From Rhyacophila brunnea (taxonomy: Eukaryota; Arthropoda; Insecta; Trichoptera; Rhyacophilidae): a DNA stretch of 64,000 nucleotides. The notes below the pieces were generated by a model. It was not told the DNA's origin and ran no database searches. It was given only the letters and a program-made list of their open reading frames with translations. Positions 46,051 through 58,779 of this stretch are shown here, piece after piece; within the stretch, counting starts at the first letter, position 1, and each line of letters begins with the position of its first letter. The stretch spans positions 1-64,000 of the forward strand of contig JAGYXB010000619.1 in assembly GCA_022495005.1 (NCBI GenBank). Reading direction: 5' to 3'. The position numbers were made by a program, and so were the translations under genes.

Positions 46051-46054
46051 TAAA

Positions 46055-47765
46055 GGTTTTACCCAATTCTACAATGGCTATACCATTGTCTATGCTCATG
46101 TTTGGGGCATAGACAGTGGTGAAGCAGAAACACCCCAATCTGACAGTTCTCTAGAAAACCTCGTTCCTGTGTTGAGGTTACAAGGGCGCTCCGGTCATTT
46201 ATGTAAACATTAGTGATATAATATAATTTAACATCGAGTAATTTGATACGTAATAACAACACAGGTTAATATGCGCCACAATACAAACAATACAAAACGC
46301 CAAAAAGTATGTATCATTCAACTCTGCCCCGAACACATATTAGCAACCTATCTGATATCAAACTAATAACGGATGTAGTTGGAACACAGTAATATAACAA
46401 GGAACATCCCTTATATATGACTCGATTTGAATTTCCTAATTATTTCTCACTACTGATCTAGAGGCAGTCCGTATAGCTGAAAATACTAAGAGGCTTGTGG
46501 TGTCTTTTACATGATCAAATCATCGTGTAGGAGAATGACAACTGAATTAAGTCAACTTATCAACTCTAAGGCCGGCGAAAACGATGAAGACCTCTCAAAT
46601 TAACTGACCAAATCAAGAATGATACAAGTTTTCTACTGGCACATACCGTGTGCTGAATGAATGCTGAGAAGGATGGAGCCAAGCCGTAGAGAAGGCTGTC
46701 AGACGGCTAAATAGTCCGGGTGACTATCATGTCATAAGATCTCGACGAATGGGCAAACATGGGACAAACCTATATTATATTGTGTATTGTATACAAATAT
46801 TTACTTAATATAAAAACTTAGTTATTGGAAATACCGTTATTCGTATACGTACATGTTTCACCAGGTAATTACTGTGGATAGTTGCTGCACGAAGTATTTA
46901 TTTGATTTTTTAAATAACGAAATGCTAATGATCAACAGACCTCTAACGAACATAAATGACCACTAATAGAAATGGACATGTGCCACTCATACACGACTAT
47001 ATCAAAGCCAGCCACACAAGATCACTTCAAACCGGAAATTTATTTTATTTACACGTTTTACGTCGGAAAAATTAATACTGCATTGGTAAAAATCACAGGT
47101 GCATTTAATAAAACATTAAAATGATAGGCCGGCTTTCACCATGGTCGTTTAGACATATTTCGTGGAATAAATTATAAATTGAAAATACTATTTTCTTTGC
47201 GATGCAAGCTCGTATCTACATTTAGCAATTATAAATTAAACTCAAATTTGAGCTGTAAAACAATATTTGACAGATCGTTATGCTACATATTTTATATAAC
47301 AACTCTGTGAAAGTGATTATTCACTGGTGGAATAAACGAATAAAATTGTAGACGACAAACTAATTTTAATGCAAAATAATAATAACGGTAGATACAACCT
47401 TGTAAATTGCTTGAAGAACATTTTAAGTGAATATTCGTATTTTGTCAGTTAAAACACAGCTAATTATAAACCAATAAAATATAATTAGTGGTCTTTTGCT
47501 GTTTTGTTTGCTACAAACTAACTCGTCAACCAGTGAAGGGTGTTTTAATATAGTTTTTTGTATTCCTAAACTATTCATTTTATATGTACCTACGCGATTA
47601 GAATATTACATCACACTACGTAGGATTTCCTCAAAACGTATAACATATGACACTGTTGTCCATTATTTCTAATTGCAAGAAGCAGATACGTGCATGAATG
47701 CCGTATTAATAACCATAATAAGGCCAGTGTGTTTAAGGTTGTGAAGCATGGTACCTAACTCACAC
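46055..47765. other. No gene recognised
   Basis: 46440-46760 has somewhat coding-like composition (RWSQAVEKAVRRLNSPGDYH in one frame) and may be a decayed LINE piece, but I cannot name it. The rest is AT-rich. Confidence 0.3.
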
Positions 47766-47769
47766 AAAA

Positions 47770-48135
47770 AAAGAAAATTTAGCAGTCTTTGAAAGAAAAA
47801 ATATTGCGAATAATCTTTGGACCAGCTTTAGGAAAATAGACCCTACAGAAGAAAAATGAATCATGATTTTGACATATATCCGAAAGGAACACTAAAACAT
47901 TGATAAATTATTTAAGGCAGAAAGACTGCGATGGGCGGGAATTGATGCAGCGTACCAAAGATCGTAACCAGGTGGGTACACCAGCGAAAGCGACGTATTG
48001 AAAGATCAAGAATGATGAGTGCGTGGGGAAGGACTGGAACAAAATGGAAAAGCCTGGAAACTAAAGGACTGGCGAGGACTACGAGTCAGTGGGGATCAGT
48101 TGGGGAGGAAGCTAAATCCCACACTGGAATGTAAC
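47770..48135 (+). pseudogene. LINE ORF2 C-terminal fragment
   Basis: One frame reads LAVFERKILRIIFGPAL, a motif common just after the reverse transcriptase of several LINE groups. After frame changes follow AERLRWAG and KDWRGL, matching the RLRWAGH and WR.LA blocks near the C-terminus. Several stops interrupt it. The clade is not resolved. Confidence 0.6.
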
Positions 48136-48139
48136 GCCA

Positions 48140-49050
48140 AAGAAAAATAAGAAGATTTAAAAAACAAAAAATCAGATTCTATCAAAACAGTCACAGTCAC
48201 ACTCATCAGTTGAGTTTTCAGTGTAGTCCGATTAGAGTGGGACTTATTATTATAATATACTTAGTAGTTGCCTGATCACTGTAAATAATTTAAGTATATA
48301 TAGTATGAAAAGGCAGCAACGGAGAATAAATATGTACCCACGTGAAACGGAAGGAAGACCTGTAGTAGATATGTAGAAAGCGGAAGGATTAAAATGCACA
48401 TAAAAAACGAAAGCCATTTTAGTTACTTAACGTACATGGCGTTGTCTCAATAAATACCGTAACATTAATGTAATCTCTCTTTCGCTCATTTCGTTCTTTT
48501 CCAGCTAATTAAAATACTGTTCCATAATTAAAACTGATAATTACGTGAAACCTCTTTTTCAGATACGATCTTGTGTCAATATGATAACGGTGTCAACACT
48601 ATACCTGTTTATTTTATGATATTGTGTACACTGTACATGCAGCGTATAAATCTGTAATGTAATTATAATTATAAAATTATAGTAATAACAGCACGAAAAC
48701 AACGCCATTAGCGTGTGTGGATACTTTTCTAATGTTCCGACTAACCAACCGGCTGGGCCAGTGGAGTTAGAATTATGATTGTTAATACAAAAGTCGAGAG
48801 GAATTCTAACCGTTTTAAATTGAAGATTTTTTTAACAAGGTAAATAATCGGAAAAAAACACGCGCCCACGTGCAGGATAGAAGTAACATCACCTGAGGCA
48901 ATAACATTACGGAAAGTTTACCTTTATAATTTACTTCTCGAATGGCTTCGTATCTCAGGTAGGTGGGTGTTATGTGGTGTTATCATTTGAAATATAATAT
49001 GTAGAATCAATTGACCAAAAGACGTTTATGGGCGAAACTATGTAGAGCTC
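48140..49050. other. No gene recognised
   Basis: AT-rich DNA with nothing I can name. Confidence 0.3.
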
Positions 49051-49052
49051 TT

Positions 49053-49760
49053 ATCTATCTATATACTAATAATACAATTTAAGCGAATGTTAAGTGATTT
49101 CTAAATATTTCTCTTTTGACTATTTCAAATACTCGTTACTCGTTTCAAATACAAATTCGACTATACATAAAAGCATAAAATAATATACCTTTTTTCAATT
49201 TTCCGTTATAACTCAAAAACTACTGGACGTATATGGATAAAACTTACACAGTCTATAAACAGACGACATTTGTGGCAACAAGTCAGTAGAGTTTCGTCTT
49301 GATAAGTCAAAGAGATCCAAAAAAATGCACTTTTAGTCTTTCATCACAACTAAGTAAAATAGTCAGTTAGGTGAGGTGGAATTAGAGGGGCTTGCGCCTA
49401 TATCCAACCGTTGTTCATCGCATTAATTTTCGTTATAACTCAAAAACTACTGGACGTATATGGATATTACTTGCAATATACTTGCACAGTCTTTAGATGA
49501 CATTCGTGGTAGCAATTCAGTGGAGTTTCGTCTCGATAAGTCAAAAAGTTCCGAAAAAATTGCATTTATAACATTTCATCACGACTAAGTAAAAAGTCAG
49601 CTAGGTGAGGTGAAGGCAGAGGGGCATGCGCCTATATCCAACTGTTGTCAATCGCATTGATTTTAAAAATGTTCAAAACTCAGTGTAGTTCTTCATTCTG
49701 TATGTCTACTTTTTATTTCCGTATTCCATGCGGGCGAAGCGCAGGCTATCCGCTTACTGC
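49053..49760 (+). mobile_element. Candidate non-autonomous Helitron
   Basis: The left end TCTATCTATATACTAATAAT is followed by AAGCGAATGTTAAG, and the 3' part ends CATGCGGGCGAAGCGCAGGC followed by TATCCGCTTA, close to the GCGGGCGAAGCCGCGGGC hairpin ends of insect Helitrons but decayed. The ends are not inverted repeats and there is no target duplication, as expected. Two tandem units fill the middle. No Rep/helicase. Confidence 0.45.
49204..49664 (+). repeat. Two tandem units of about 230 bp
   Basis: Units 49204-49430 and 49431-49664 both start CGTTATAACTCAAAAACTAC and share GAGTTTCGTCT.GATAAGTCA, TTTCATCAC.ACTAAGTAAA and GCGCCTATATCCAAC. They have diverged by substitutions and small indels. 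Confidence 0.85.
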
Positions 49761-49952
49761 TCACCTGTTAATTATTATTTAATTACCACATTTAAATATC
49801 ATGTCAATTATATCTAATGGCCAAGTAATTCAAACGCGCCGATCGCGTTGTCAGCCCTAAATGAGTTAATGGACGTTTACAACGATTGACTTCTACAGAA
49901 GATATCCTTTCGAATTATTATTACGCACCCATAACCACGCACCTCTCCCACG

Positions 49953-50190
49953 ATGGCCGCGCGGCTAAAGCGTCGGTCTATATAGTCGTGGGTCCCAGGT
50001 TCGAACCCTGTGTCTGGCAAGTCCACATATTGTTCTTCAATTTGTGTATGAGTCAGAGTATGGACCTAATAGGTTGAGCAAGTGGCTGACATCCATTTCT
50101 CGTAAAAACAAAATCTGTTAATACAAACCTCCACACTGTGGAGGCCCGTATGATCATATTAGGATCGGACATGGTTGAAAGAAAAAAATA
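49953..50190 (+). mobile_element. tRNA-derived SINE, copy 3
   Basis: GATGGCCGCGCGGCTAAAGC (A box), GGGTCCCAGGTTCGAACCCT (perfect B box), body with AATAGGTTGAGCAAGTGGCT and CATCCATTTCTCGTAAAAAC, and 3' end GGATCGGACATGGTTGAAAG with an A-rich tail. It is the best preserved plus-strand copy. No target duplication was found. Confidence 0.85.
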
Positions 50191-50194
50191 TTCA

Positions 50195-51645
50195 AATGCA
50201 GATAGAATTCTTTTTTAACCGGAATGTACTTATAATGACTATTATAATTGTAATATTGATCGAATCGCCCTCCGAGCTATACTTTAATTAAGTAGGTAAT
50301 TGTTTTTCCGATTGACTAGAAAATTTCATGGAACGGTTTCAGCTCACCAATCTACCACTATCCATGATAGGTCAAGAAATAATTGAACGAGAATTCTTCT
50401 ACCACAGTTGACTTTCCACAACGTCAAACGAGGCCTTTATTATTATTTTTTGAAACAGCTTCTCTTCTGCTATACAAGGCACATATTTTATGTAATATAA
50501 AAGATAATTAAACGACCAAGGCGTCCACAACAATGAATAATTCATGAAATTGTTATTAAAAGGATAAATTCCGAGACGTATTGTAAGAAATTTAAATAAT
50601 CCAATATATGGGTATAAGACAATATGCAGGAACACGTGTACCTTCAACAAACAAATTTAAAAAAGATAATACGTCAAAATAGCTTCGGAGTAAGAAATCC
50701 AAAAGCGCCTCGTATCTTGATCGTTGACGCCCGGGGTTATCCCAAGACGTTCTGATAAAATCTCGAGTCCAAAGAAGGCAGAGAATATATACATTTTTTT
50801 CACGTTAGGCGCAGCCTTAAAAAGATTTCCACTAAATTGAGGGAGACGACACTGCGCAGTTTTGGTTTTTTTTTTTTTTGCGGAAGTAAGTAATTCGTTT
50901 ATTACCTAAGAGAACCGAAACCTTATATACATACACACAGAGCAAGAATATATTATACAAAGATAATATTGTCCGCTTATATAATATATTATAGGGCCGT
51001 TTTCTGTGCAAATGAACACGATAAGAAATATGGCGTACCTACCCACAATAGAACCTTAATTACCGGGATAAAAGTATTCAAAATAACAATACTTATATCT
51101 ATTAACAGTCGAAAAAATTATAATAAACCAAAAATTTGGACTCTCCTATATACTCATTCCAAATTTAAAAATTTAAAAGATTACGTGTGGTTGGATTGGT
51201 AATAAGTTCATTATTTTTCTTCATTAATTTGTAGCCTTGAAAATAAAATGGCAGCTCGCGTTCTGGTGTGAACGCTAGGTACGCATTTCTCGGTGTTTTA
51301 CGAGATTATTAATCTTAAAAATAATGAGTCAATGTATTGTTTTTAGCTGTCTATATAAATTGACGAGGGAGTATATTTCGACGTGTAATTTTAACTAAAT
51401 GTATATTCAAACACCGACATAATAATATTTGCTTAGAGAGAGCAATTAATAAGTCAGATGCGTGAAATCTAATTATACACTATTCAATAATTCAATCATA
51501 TGAATTTAATACCAAAGTATTTATTTTGGCGATATCTGGACATATTATAATCATGAATATATTTAACTAATCGGGTGAATCTGGAATTATAGTGGTAATA
51601 CATAGTATAAATGTGAAGTACCTAATAGTAGCCCGTTGTAGGGCT
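50195..51645. other. No gene recognised
   Basis: AT-rich; frames 50399-50650 (minus) and 50969-51202 (plus) lack any motif. Confidence 0.3.
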
Positions 51646-51649
51646 CGGG

Positions 51650-51800
51650 TTAGAATTTCGGACATGGTAAAATACACATGTTGTTTTTTAATGTGTGTTT
51701 GGACACAAGAATATGGACCAAGTGGCTAACATCCATTTCTCGTAAAAACTAACTCAGTGGAAAGCCCATAAGATCTTCTTAGGATCGAATATGTTCGTGA
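51650..51800 (+). mobile_element. tRNA-derived SINE, decayed copy 4
   Basis: Shares ATATGGACCAAGTGGCTAAC, ATCCATTTCTCGTAAAAACT and GATCTTCTTAGGATCGAATA with copy 3. The tRNA-like head is reduced to a degenerate B-box region. Confidence 0.6.
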
Positions 51801-51804
51801 ATAT

Positions 51805-53020
51805 ATCGAATAAATTTTCTATATATCACGAGAGTCAAACGCTTAGATCTCGGGACTACGAGACGAACCGAGCGCGCCAAACTAAATGTATGCATACAAC
51901 ACTATGGGCTATGAGTCTATGACTACGCGATAGAATGATACTGATTTTGACCATTATGTGCCTGATATTTTTATAATACGTGTGTAATTGTTTATGTGCG
52001 TGAAATAAACCAAATTACTTGAAGCATTTGTATGTTTGTGTCATTTCTAAAACGTATACTTAGTATCAATACTATTGACCCAGTAGGAGTAGATACAATA
52101 TGTCCGTCTAGCAGGTAGTCAATTTACAATGCATTCCTACATGTACGACAGATATCGTTGACAAATTATATTATTTTTGTAGAATATAAAATAATCAAGT
52201 TTTATTTATTAATAGGCATTTTTTCTGAAGAAGGTACGTTTTATTCCTATATATTGAATATTGAATGAGTGTTGAATCTAGTTTTGGTATGGTCACAATA
52301 TTATACGAAACATGTTACTTTTTTTTTAAATTTAACTACTTATCTTAAACTCAATTATACGGTATGTTTCTATACACTCATTTCCGTCGCTAAACAATCA
52401 AATTGAAATAAATTTAATAATTTTATCCTCCCGGCTACCAATACTAATAGAATTACGATTACCAGAATAATCATTAATTCGTTCATTAGTCTTTTCACGA
52501 AAAACCCACATAATATACACGTTGGATGCGGCTTTAAACTATGCTGATGAGGCCACGTTAGAAAAACGCAAGTTAAAATACCCACTCGTCGAGTTAACGT
52601 ATAATAAAGCCAAATTTACGACATAATTACGTGAGAATTTGGGTTTTTGTAATACTTTAGAAACAAATTAAGATTATTAGAAAGAAAACCAGTTTTCTTT
52701 ACCCAACACAGTCTCAGTGTATACCAGTATGTAGAAAGATGTACCTATATGTTTTTTAAATACATATATTTGGAATCGTTGTAATTATCCTATGAAAACT
52801 GGCATATGAAAAATTAGCGTCATTATTTTTATCTTATACTTACTAATTTTTTTAATTCCAGGAGTGTTGTTTCCTTGTATTTCATCATTGGTCATTGCAT
52901 TGTACAACGATTGTTAAATCCACTGGCGTAACACACGTAATGGCATATAAACTCGAAATATACAAAAGTATAAAATAAATATTATCAAATAATATTATTA
53001 ACTTTTAATCAAGAACTATT
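51805..53020. other. No gene recognised; hAT fragment inside
   Basis: 52130-52235 (TTGACAAATTATATT, TGTAGAATATAAAATAATCA, TCTGAAGAAGGTACG) resembles the inner part near the right end of the hAT at 21678-22512. Otherwise AT-rich. Confidence 0.35.
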
Positions 53021-53027
53021 TTTTTTT

Positions 53028-53310
53028 TCAACGAATAATTCACAAGATTTAAGAATGTAACATTATTATTGAACATACATAATTTTAAAAACACTTCTGA
53101 GAAAATATATTATGATCAATAGAAAAAATCTTTTTGAAAAAAGTAAGACATTTCGCAGGAATAGAACCTGCATCACTCGGTTATCGCGCCCACGCACATA
53201 TACCACTATGCTAAATGAGTCATCCTTGATTGCGAAAAATTTTAACTTATGGCTTTTAATACTCTCCGAAGGGTTTTCCAAAATTATGTATGTTCAATAT
53301 TATTATCTGT
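53028..53310. mobile_element. Foldback element copy E with tRNA-like core
   Basis: The left arm TTCAACGAATAATTCACAAG through ATAATTTTAAAAACACT and GATCAATAGAAAAAATC leads to a tRNA-like core on the minus strand: TTAGCATAGTGGTATATGTG (near-consensus A box), GTGGGCGCGATAACCG, and GCAGGTTCTATTCCTGC (T-arm, one B-box mismatch). The right arm is cut short to TTTTCCAAAATTATGTATGT, so only one core remains. Confidence 0.7.
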
Positions 53311-53319
53311 CAAACAAAA

Positions 53320-54200
53320 AATGATTACACATCTGTTTTGAAGTATTTATTGATTTCTTTCAATGTCGCAATGATTACCAATAATTAAAAGTGATAAAAT
53401 TAATAAATCTCTCATCAAAAATCCTATATTCGACAGAATTCGAGGAATAAATTTAACTCGTAGGTAATAAATATGTGTAACTTTGAAACGAAACGATCTA
53501 GGTATGCTGGACCGGTAGGTACATCTTTGATTAAAACAACACAACAAGAACAAATAATTCCGCGAATTGTGACATATTGAAGAAAGTACCGTTGTTTTAC
53601 CCCTACGTGGCTTGGAGAAAAAGATAACAGTTAGTCGACAATTAACCCTTGAATCCCTTGGCGCGTCGAACATAATACGCCACCTTTTTCGCGCCAAATT
53701 GCACGTACCTACCAGCCGATATAATTTTTTTTTTAATTAACCCCGTGCAGAAAAAAATGTGTTTTACCTTTACAACAAAGTGCCGTGACATCTCGACAAT
53801 TATCAGGTAAACTTTCACTTATGTTTTAGTTTTTTTTTCCATAACTATTTCTAATATTCAATCGCCCCGAACCCATGGATTTAATTAAAGTTAAAACAAA
53901 CCCTCCCGTAGTAATCCCTCCATATCAACACATATGTAGTAGTTCGGAGAAACCTGTGTCAAATTGCCTGCGAATGTCAATTATCCTGATAGGTTCGTAT
54001 TTGACCAGGTAAAAGGTCAGTTGACAACAAAAACCTCTTTCCAAATGGATACAACCCTGATACACCAAGTCAAGAGTGCCACTGATTTCCTACCATCACC
54101 GACCCCAGGTGTCATTGAATGTCGAGAGACGTGAAGCCGAGCCGTGGAAATGATAGGCAACCTCCAACTAAATCAATGATAGTCCTCAGTCAGGAGGTCC
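53320..54200. other. No gene recognised
   Basis: A minus-strand frame of 116 residues (53347-53697) has no recognised motif. 54030-54200 is GC-richer without assignment. Confidence 0.3.
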
Positions 54201-54204
54201 CGAC

Positions 54205-54907
54205 TAAGGATTCCAATCCCGGGATCCCGAGCTATTTTCGATACCTATGAATCCCGGGATTGATTTTCTTATCAATTTTTATGGAAAATAAAATAAAAAC
54301 GAAAATATAACAGAAAAAGTACTTTTAATAACAAATAACTACGAGTACATTAGAAATAAACTGAGTTTGAATGAAGTTTGATATATACCCATGTGTAAGT
54401 TGCCGATTCATTTTATTTTTTCACATGAATTAATAAAAATGAGAAAGACTGTAAAAAACAATGCTTCGCACTATTAACAAAGTAATTCCACCATGATCTC
54501 ATACATTTTCCGGCAGTTTCATATTTGGCTGACTAATTAGATTTATGAAGCGGAAAGGCCATAAGTACACCATGATTTGTTTTACTATTTTAAATCTCGC
54601 TAACACATTCATTAAGTCTTTACTATCAGAAACAGCAATCTCATATTAAATTCACATTATTATTTATATTACAATGTTATTTACTCCATTAAACTTATGT
54701 ATTTCCAAGATTGAACGTATACAATATTAACAATAAATGTCTTAAATAGTATAAATTATACTAGATTTATTTTTGACCGATTTTATCAATGTTATTTGTA
54801 AATATGAAAATTTTATATTAACAATGGAAAAAAATGCCAATCCCGGGATTGTCAAATTGTAATCCCGAAATCCCAGGATCAGAATTTTGGCTCGGGATTG
54901 GATTCCC
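54205..54907. mobile_element. hAT element, CCCGGGAT family copy 2
   Basis: Opens TAAGGATTCCAATCCCGGGA and closes GGATTGGATTCCC; the interior is collinear with 14731-15489 (for example GAGTTTGAATGAAGTTTGAT, GATTTATGAAGCGGAAAGGC). It lacks a clear 8-bp duplication, so one end may be trimmed. Confidence 0.85.
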
Positions 54908-55384
54908 GGCGAAGAGAGCTTATCATAGTAAGATGAATAATACATAAATATTAAGATTATTTTCTCGGCGTCACGAATAAAGACAAGGAATTAAAATCAG
55001 TATTTTAATATCTTTCTATATTAATAAATTCCAAGAAGGGAATTAATTAAGTACATACATTTCAAAGAAGTTTGCTGGAATGACTTTTTGATTTCATGTT
55101 AAAAAGAAAATTATAACAGCTTTTTATGAGAATACTTGTACCAAGAATATAAGACTCTTTTTAGAAAAAGAAAGAGATTTCCCATGTTGAATGCAAATGA
55201 AAAACTCAAGAGTGCATTTTCTTTCGCAGAAAAATATAAGATATTTCTAATGAAAAATGACAGCATCGTATTATTACTTAATCTAATAGCATTATCTCAA
55301 GAAGGAAATTATATTCAAGACATGAATTTATTCTCAACTGCATGATACGCTTTACAAATCGCTTTTTCACTGGGTTCCCTACTT

Positions 55385-55520
55385 TACAACTGAGTAGACT
55401 ATTTATATAAGCGAATCTCGGGGAGCGTAGATTCGAATCCTCCTGGGTGTCGTATTTTTTTCAAAAAGATTTTTTCTAGCGGTTATATATTTCCAACACA
55501 TGTTTTTAAATTATGTAATT
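55385..55520 (+). mobile_element. Foldback element, right-arm fragment
   Basis: GGGGAGCGTAGATTCGAATCCTCC resembles the tRNA-like core (B box GATTCGAATCC), followed by GTGTCGTATTTTTTTCAAAA and a TTTTTAAATTATGTAATT arm end. The left arm is missing. Confidence 0.5.
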
Positions 55521-55524
55521 AAAA

Positions 55525-56190
55525 ATAAACATTTCTCATTGCCACTGTTGAAATACTCGCCTCTTGATTTAAAAACAGCGGTTCAGCAACCGCTTAAAAA
55601 TATACATTTGTCCAATACAAATGCTACATTTTAACCAATAGGTCAAAAGACTTACCTAAGAATGTAGAATTAGTTATATCAGAAAAATAGTTATTACAAA
55701 ATTACTATTATTGTACAAAAAATATGTGTCTGATGCATTCTAACTTATGTAAGTAGGTATTTATTTTATTATTCATTAAATAACAAATAGTTTAATTAAA
55801 ATTATTTACTATCATTTGCATGAAGGTACATTAAAACTAAACTTTTGATAGATCCAGAAACCATCTAATAATCAAAGTATTGTTGGTATTTTATAAAATG
55901 AGTCGACAAGCTTATATAAAAGCGCGTTCAGAAGAAATTTCGGTACAAGTCTGTTTACTGGAAGCCAGGCGGGAAAAGCGGCAATTTTCATAGGCGGTTT
56001 CGCGAAAATTCAAGAATGATAACCTAACCTAACAAATAACCCGGTATATCGGCTATTTTCATTTTTTTTTGTCACTGGCTTCCACTAATGAGACAAGAAT
56101 CGAAATTTCTTTATTTTATCATAAAAAAAACTATTTTCTTATAAATAATTCGCCAATTGATTTATTATCCGACTGAATTTTCTTTAAGGC
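55525..56190. other. No gene recognised
   Basis: AT-rich, nothing named. A patch at 55960-56035 includes CCTAACCTAAC. Confidence 0.3.
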
Positions 56191-56194
56191 TATA

Positions 56195-56640
56195 CTATAG
56201 CTGAGGCATAAAAAGATCGTGACTACGCGACGCGCAGATTGTGCAAACGACGCGTGCAAAAACATAATTTGACATAAAAATTCAACATGAGTCCATTTAA
56301 TGTTATGTTTATTGTTATATTAGTAATAATAATTATATATGCATTGAAATGTTTTCTTTTTCGAGTAAATGGGTAACGTTTTTTAGTCATTTTTACACGA
56401 TTTAAGAATATATTCCTCCGACGCCTCCTCAAAACAAATTGTCGTGCTCACAGCTCGACTATCGCTCTCCGATTGGCAACTAGTGCGAAGCTGAAAATTA
56501 TTTGCCGTTTCACTGATGTATGCTCTTAAGGCGTGCTCGCATTTCATTTCTCTCTTGAAGCTCGTAGGGCACTTCTGATTATAAGACATTTCTCTGTTGT
56601 CACGAGGGACGGTTTCCTATCTTGGCTTCTTAAAATTTCT
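56195..56640 (+). repeat. Dispersed repeat family R1, copy 3, joined to LINE-like piece
   Basis: 56200-56520 parallels 39075-39425 (CTATACTATAGCTGAGGCAT, GTAAATGGGTAACGTTTTT, GAAAATTATTTGCCGTTTCA). The following 56525-56640 (AAGGCGTGCTCGCATTTCAT, CTCTTGAAGCTCGTAGGGCA, TTTCTCTGTTGTCACG) is a decayed version of the LINE coding segment at 43908-43985. Confidence 0.6.
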
Positions 56641-56695
56641 TCCACTCTATACCTTAGAATAGATTTTCTTCAAAACTTTCTTTTGTTGTAATAAT

Positions 56696-57276
56696 TAGGT
56701 AATCCAATCCTGGGCCAAAATTCTGATCCCAGGATTTCGGGATTACAATTTGACAATCCCGGGATTAGCATTTTTTTCCATTGTTAATATAAAATATAAT
56801 AATGTGAATTTAATATGAGATTGCTGTTTCTGATAGTAAAGACTTAATGAATGGGTTAGCGAGATTTAAAATAGTAAAGCAAATCATGGTTTACTTATGG
56901 CTTTTCCGCTTCATAAATCTAATTATTCAGCCAAATATGAAACTGCCGTAAAACGTATGAGATCATGGTGGAATTTTTTAATAGTGCTAAGCATTGTTTT
57001 TTCCAGTCTTTCTCATTTTTATTAATTTATGTGAAAAAATAAAATGAATCGGCAACTTACATATCGGTATAAATCAAACTTCATTCAAACTCAGTTTATT
57101 TCTAATGTAGTTACTTGTTAATAAAAGTATTTTTTATGTTATGTTTTAGTTTTTATTTTATTTTTCCATAAAAATTGATAAAAAAAATCAATCCCGAAAG
57201 TTTCGGGATTATGTTTATCAATTCCGGAATTCATAGGTATCGAGAATAGCTAGGGATCCCGGGATTGGAATCCCTA
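56696..57276. mobile_element. hAT element, CCCGGGAT family copy 3
   Basis: 581 bp in the opposite orientation to copies 1 and 2. It opens TAGGTAATCCAATCCTGGG and closes CCCGGGATTGGAATCCCTA, with the exact 8-bp duplication GTAATAAT (56688-56695, 57277-57284). It is shorter than copy 1 through internal deletion. Confidence 0.9.
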
Positions 57277-57289
57277 GTAATAATGAAAC

Positions 57290-58360
57290 AGTGTAGTCAT
57301 GGTTTAGTTATATTTATTTAAGCAAAAGAAAGAAGAATCGTGCATTTAAAAGCTTAGAGAAATAAATTATCAAAACCAAAATAAAACAGCCTCAATTTAT
57401 TTTTTTAATACGAATAATGGAGTGTTCAATATCAACAAACGTTCTCTTATAATCCATCGCCAAAAATAAATCAACTAACAAGAAAAATAAATTAACAAAA
57501 TATTTGCCGACTTAAATCGATCATTTTTTTTTTTTCGAAAAATATTTTTTTGCAAAAATAACGCGTAATCCCGTAATTGCTTGTTTTCGGCAACGTGATG
57601 GTTCTACCAAAACGTGGCTTAAAAATCATTTATGTAGGTCAGAGTTGAATATTTGTATAGAAAATAATACCTACAGTTTGCTGGAATTGTAAAGCGAAAC
57701 CGTAACAAAGCATGTTTTTCTATTCAAATTTTACATTACATTTATTACTAGCCAAACTCGTCTATTATGAAAGGAATGGCCGGGTATATAATATTATGTG
57801 AATTCATTTACAATGAGACTGTGCTTTCATAAAATATAATATGTTATTAACAAAAAATATGTGTGTGGCCTCCACGCAAGGTAGAAAGTAATATATTATG
57901 TGCCAAGTAACTATTTAAAATTTAAACCCTTAATTGCATGGTTTTGCCTTTCAGCAGCTAACTGTATTTTTGTATTTATATTTGTCTATGTGAATAAAAT
58001 AAATACCTTGCAGTTCTCTGCAGTGGTATCCTGATAAAATAGTTTTAGTTTTATTCACAGGTACCACTGTTAATTTTATAAAACATTAAATGTGATCCTA
58101 ATCCTTTTATAATATTAATACTATAGACCAATGGTACTTGATGGATTTAAGTTTTGTACTATTTCATTTGAGTCGTTTTTTTGCGACCCGGGTTTCGCCT
58201 TTCGACATCTTCAGGCTGTGTACATGATGTAGGTACCGATGTCCGGTGCGTTCTGACCGCAACAAAGCTGCACGGGTAGTTATTTTAAACGTGATCCTAA
58301 AATTTCGATAAAGCAGTTGAAATAAGAAAATTTGTCGCGCTTTTATGATGTAGCATTACA
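57290..58360. other. No gene recognised
   Basis: AT-rich; 58160-58260 includes GCGACCCGGGTTTCGCCTTT and TCGACATCTTCAGGCTGTGT, which may be a transposon end, but no partner was found. Confidence 0.3.
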
Positions 58361-58369
58361 GTAGGATCT

Positions 58370-58777
58370 GGGTCTAGGACGATTTGGCGCCGAGACAACT
58401 GGACGCCACGCATTTCGAAATTAAATAGACGCTCGGTACTTATAAGTACTTTTAAAAACAAAATTGAATATTATTATTTATATTTACATTATTATAATTA
58501 TGATTTAATAGTTGTCGAGAATTTAAATATGCACACGTAAATAATGATTTAATCGTGCATATGTTTAAGTTCCATCGAAAAAAGAGTTTTTTATTGTATA
58601 TAAAGCCTTGTGCATGGTAATTCTCAATCCACAATAAAAACATTATGTAAAGAGTAAAATGAATTAAAACTACTCAGTAGTAGATAGAAACTGATTAAAA
58701 TTCCTCGTCTACGTTCTGTATACGTGTCTACGACAGTGCGGCGTCCAATTGTGCTGGCGTCCGGTTGTCCCATTCCC
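58370..58777. mobile_element. Mutator-like MITE with exact 9-bp duplication
   Basis: 408 bp flanked by GTAGGATCT on both sides (58361-58369, 58778-58786). Ends are GGGTCTAGGACGATTTGGCG and TCCGGTTGTCCCATTCCC, imperfect inverted repeats of about 40 bp. Each arm contains two copies of a GGACAAYYGGACGCC-like unit. A 9-bp duplication with GGG ends fits Mutator-like elements best. No transposase. A solo right end is at 33061-33199. Confidence 0.8.
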
Positions 58778-58779
58778 GT

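Noticed and set aside
49204..49664. CRISPR-like or satellite array
   Set aside because: Only two diverged units of about 230 bp within a Helitron-like element; no spacers and a eukaryotic context.
53347..53697. 116-residue minus-strand ORF
   Set aside because: No motif or conserved pattern seen; isolated between repeats.
55136..55345. Lys-rich plus-strand ORF before a foldback fragment
   Set aside because: Short, low complexity, no recognised family.
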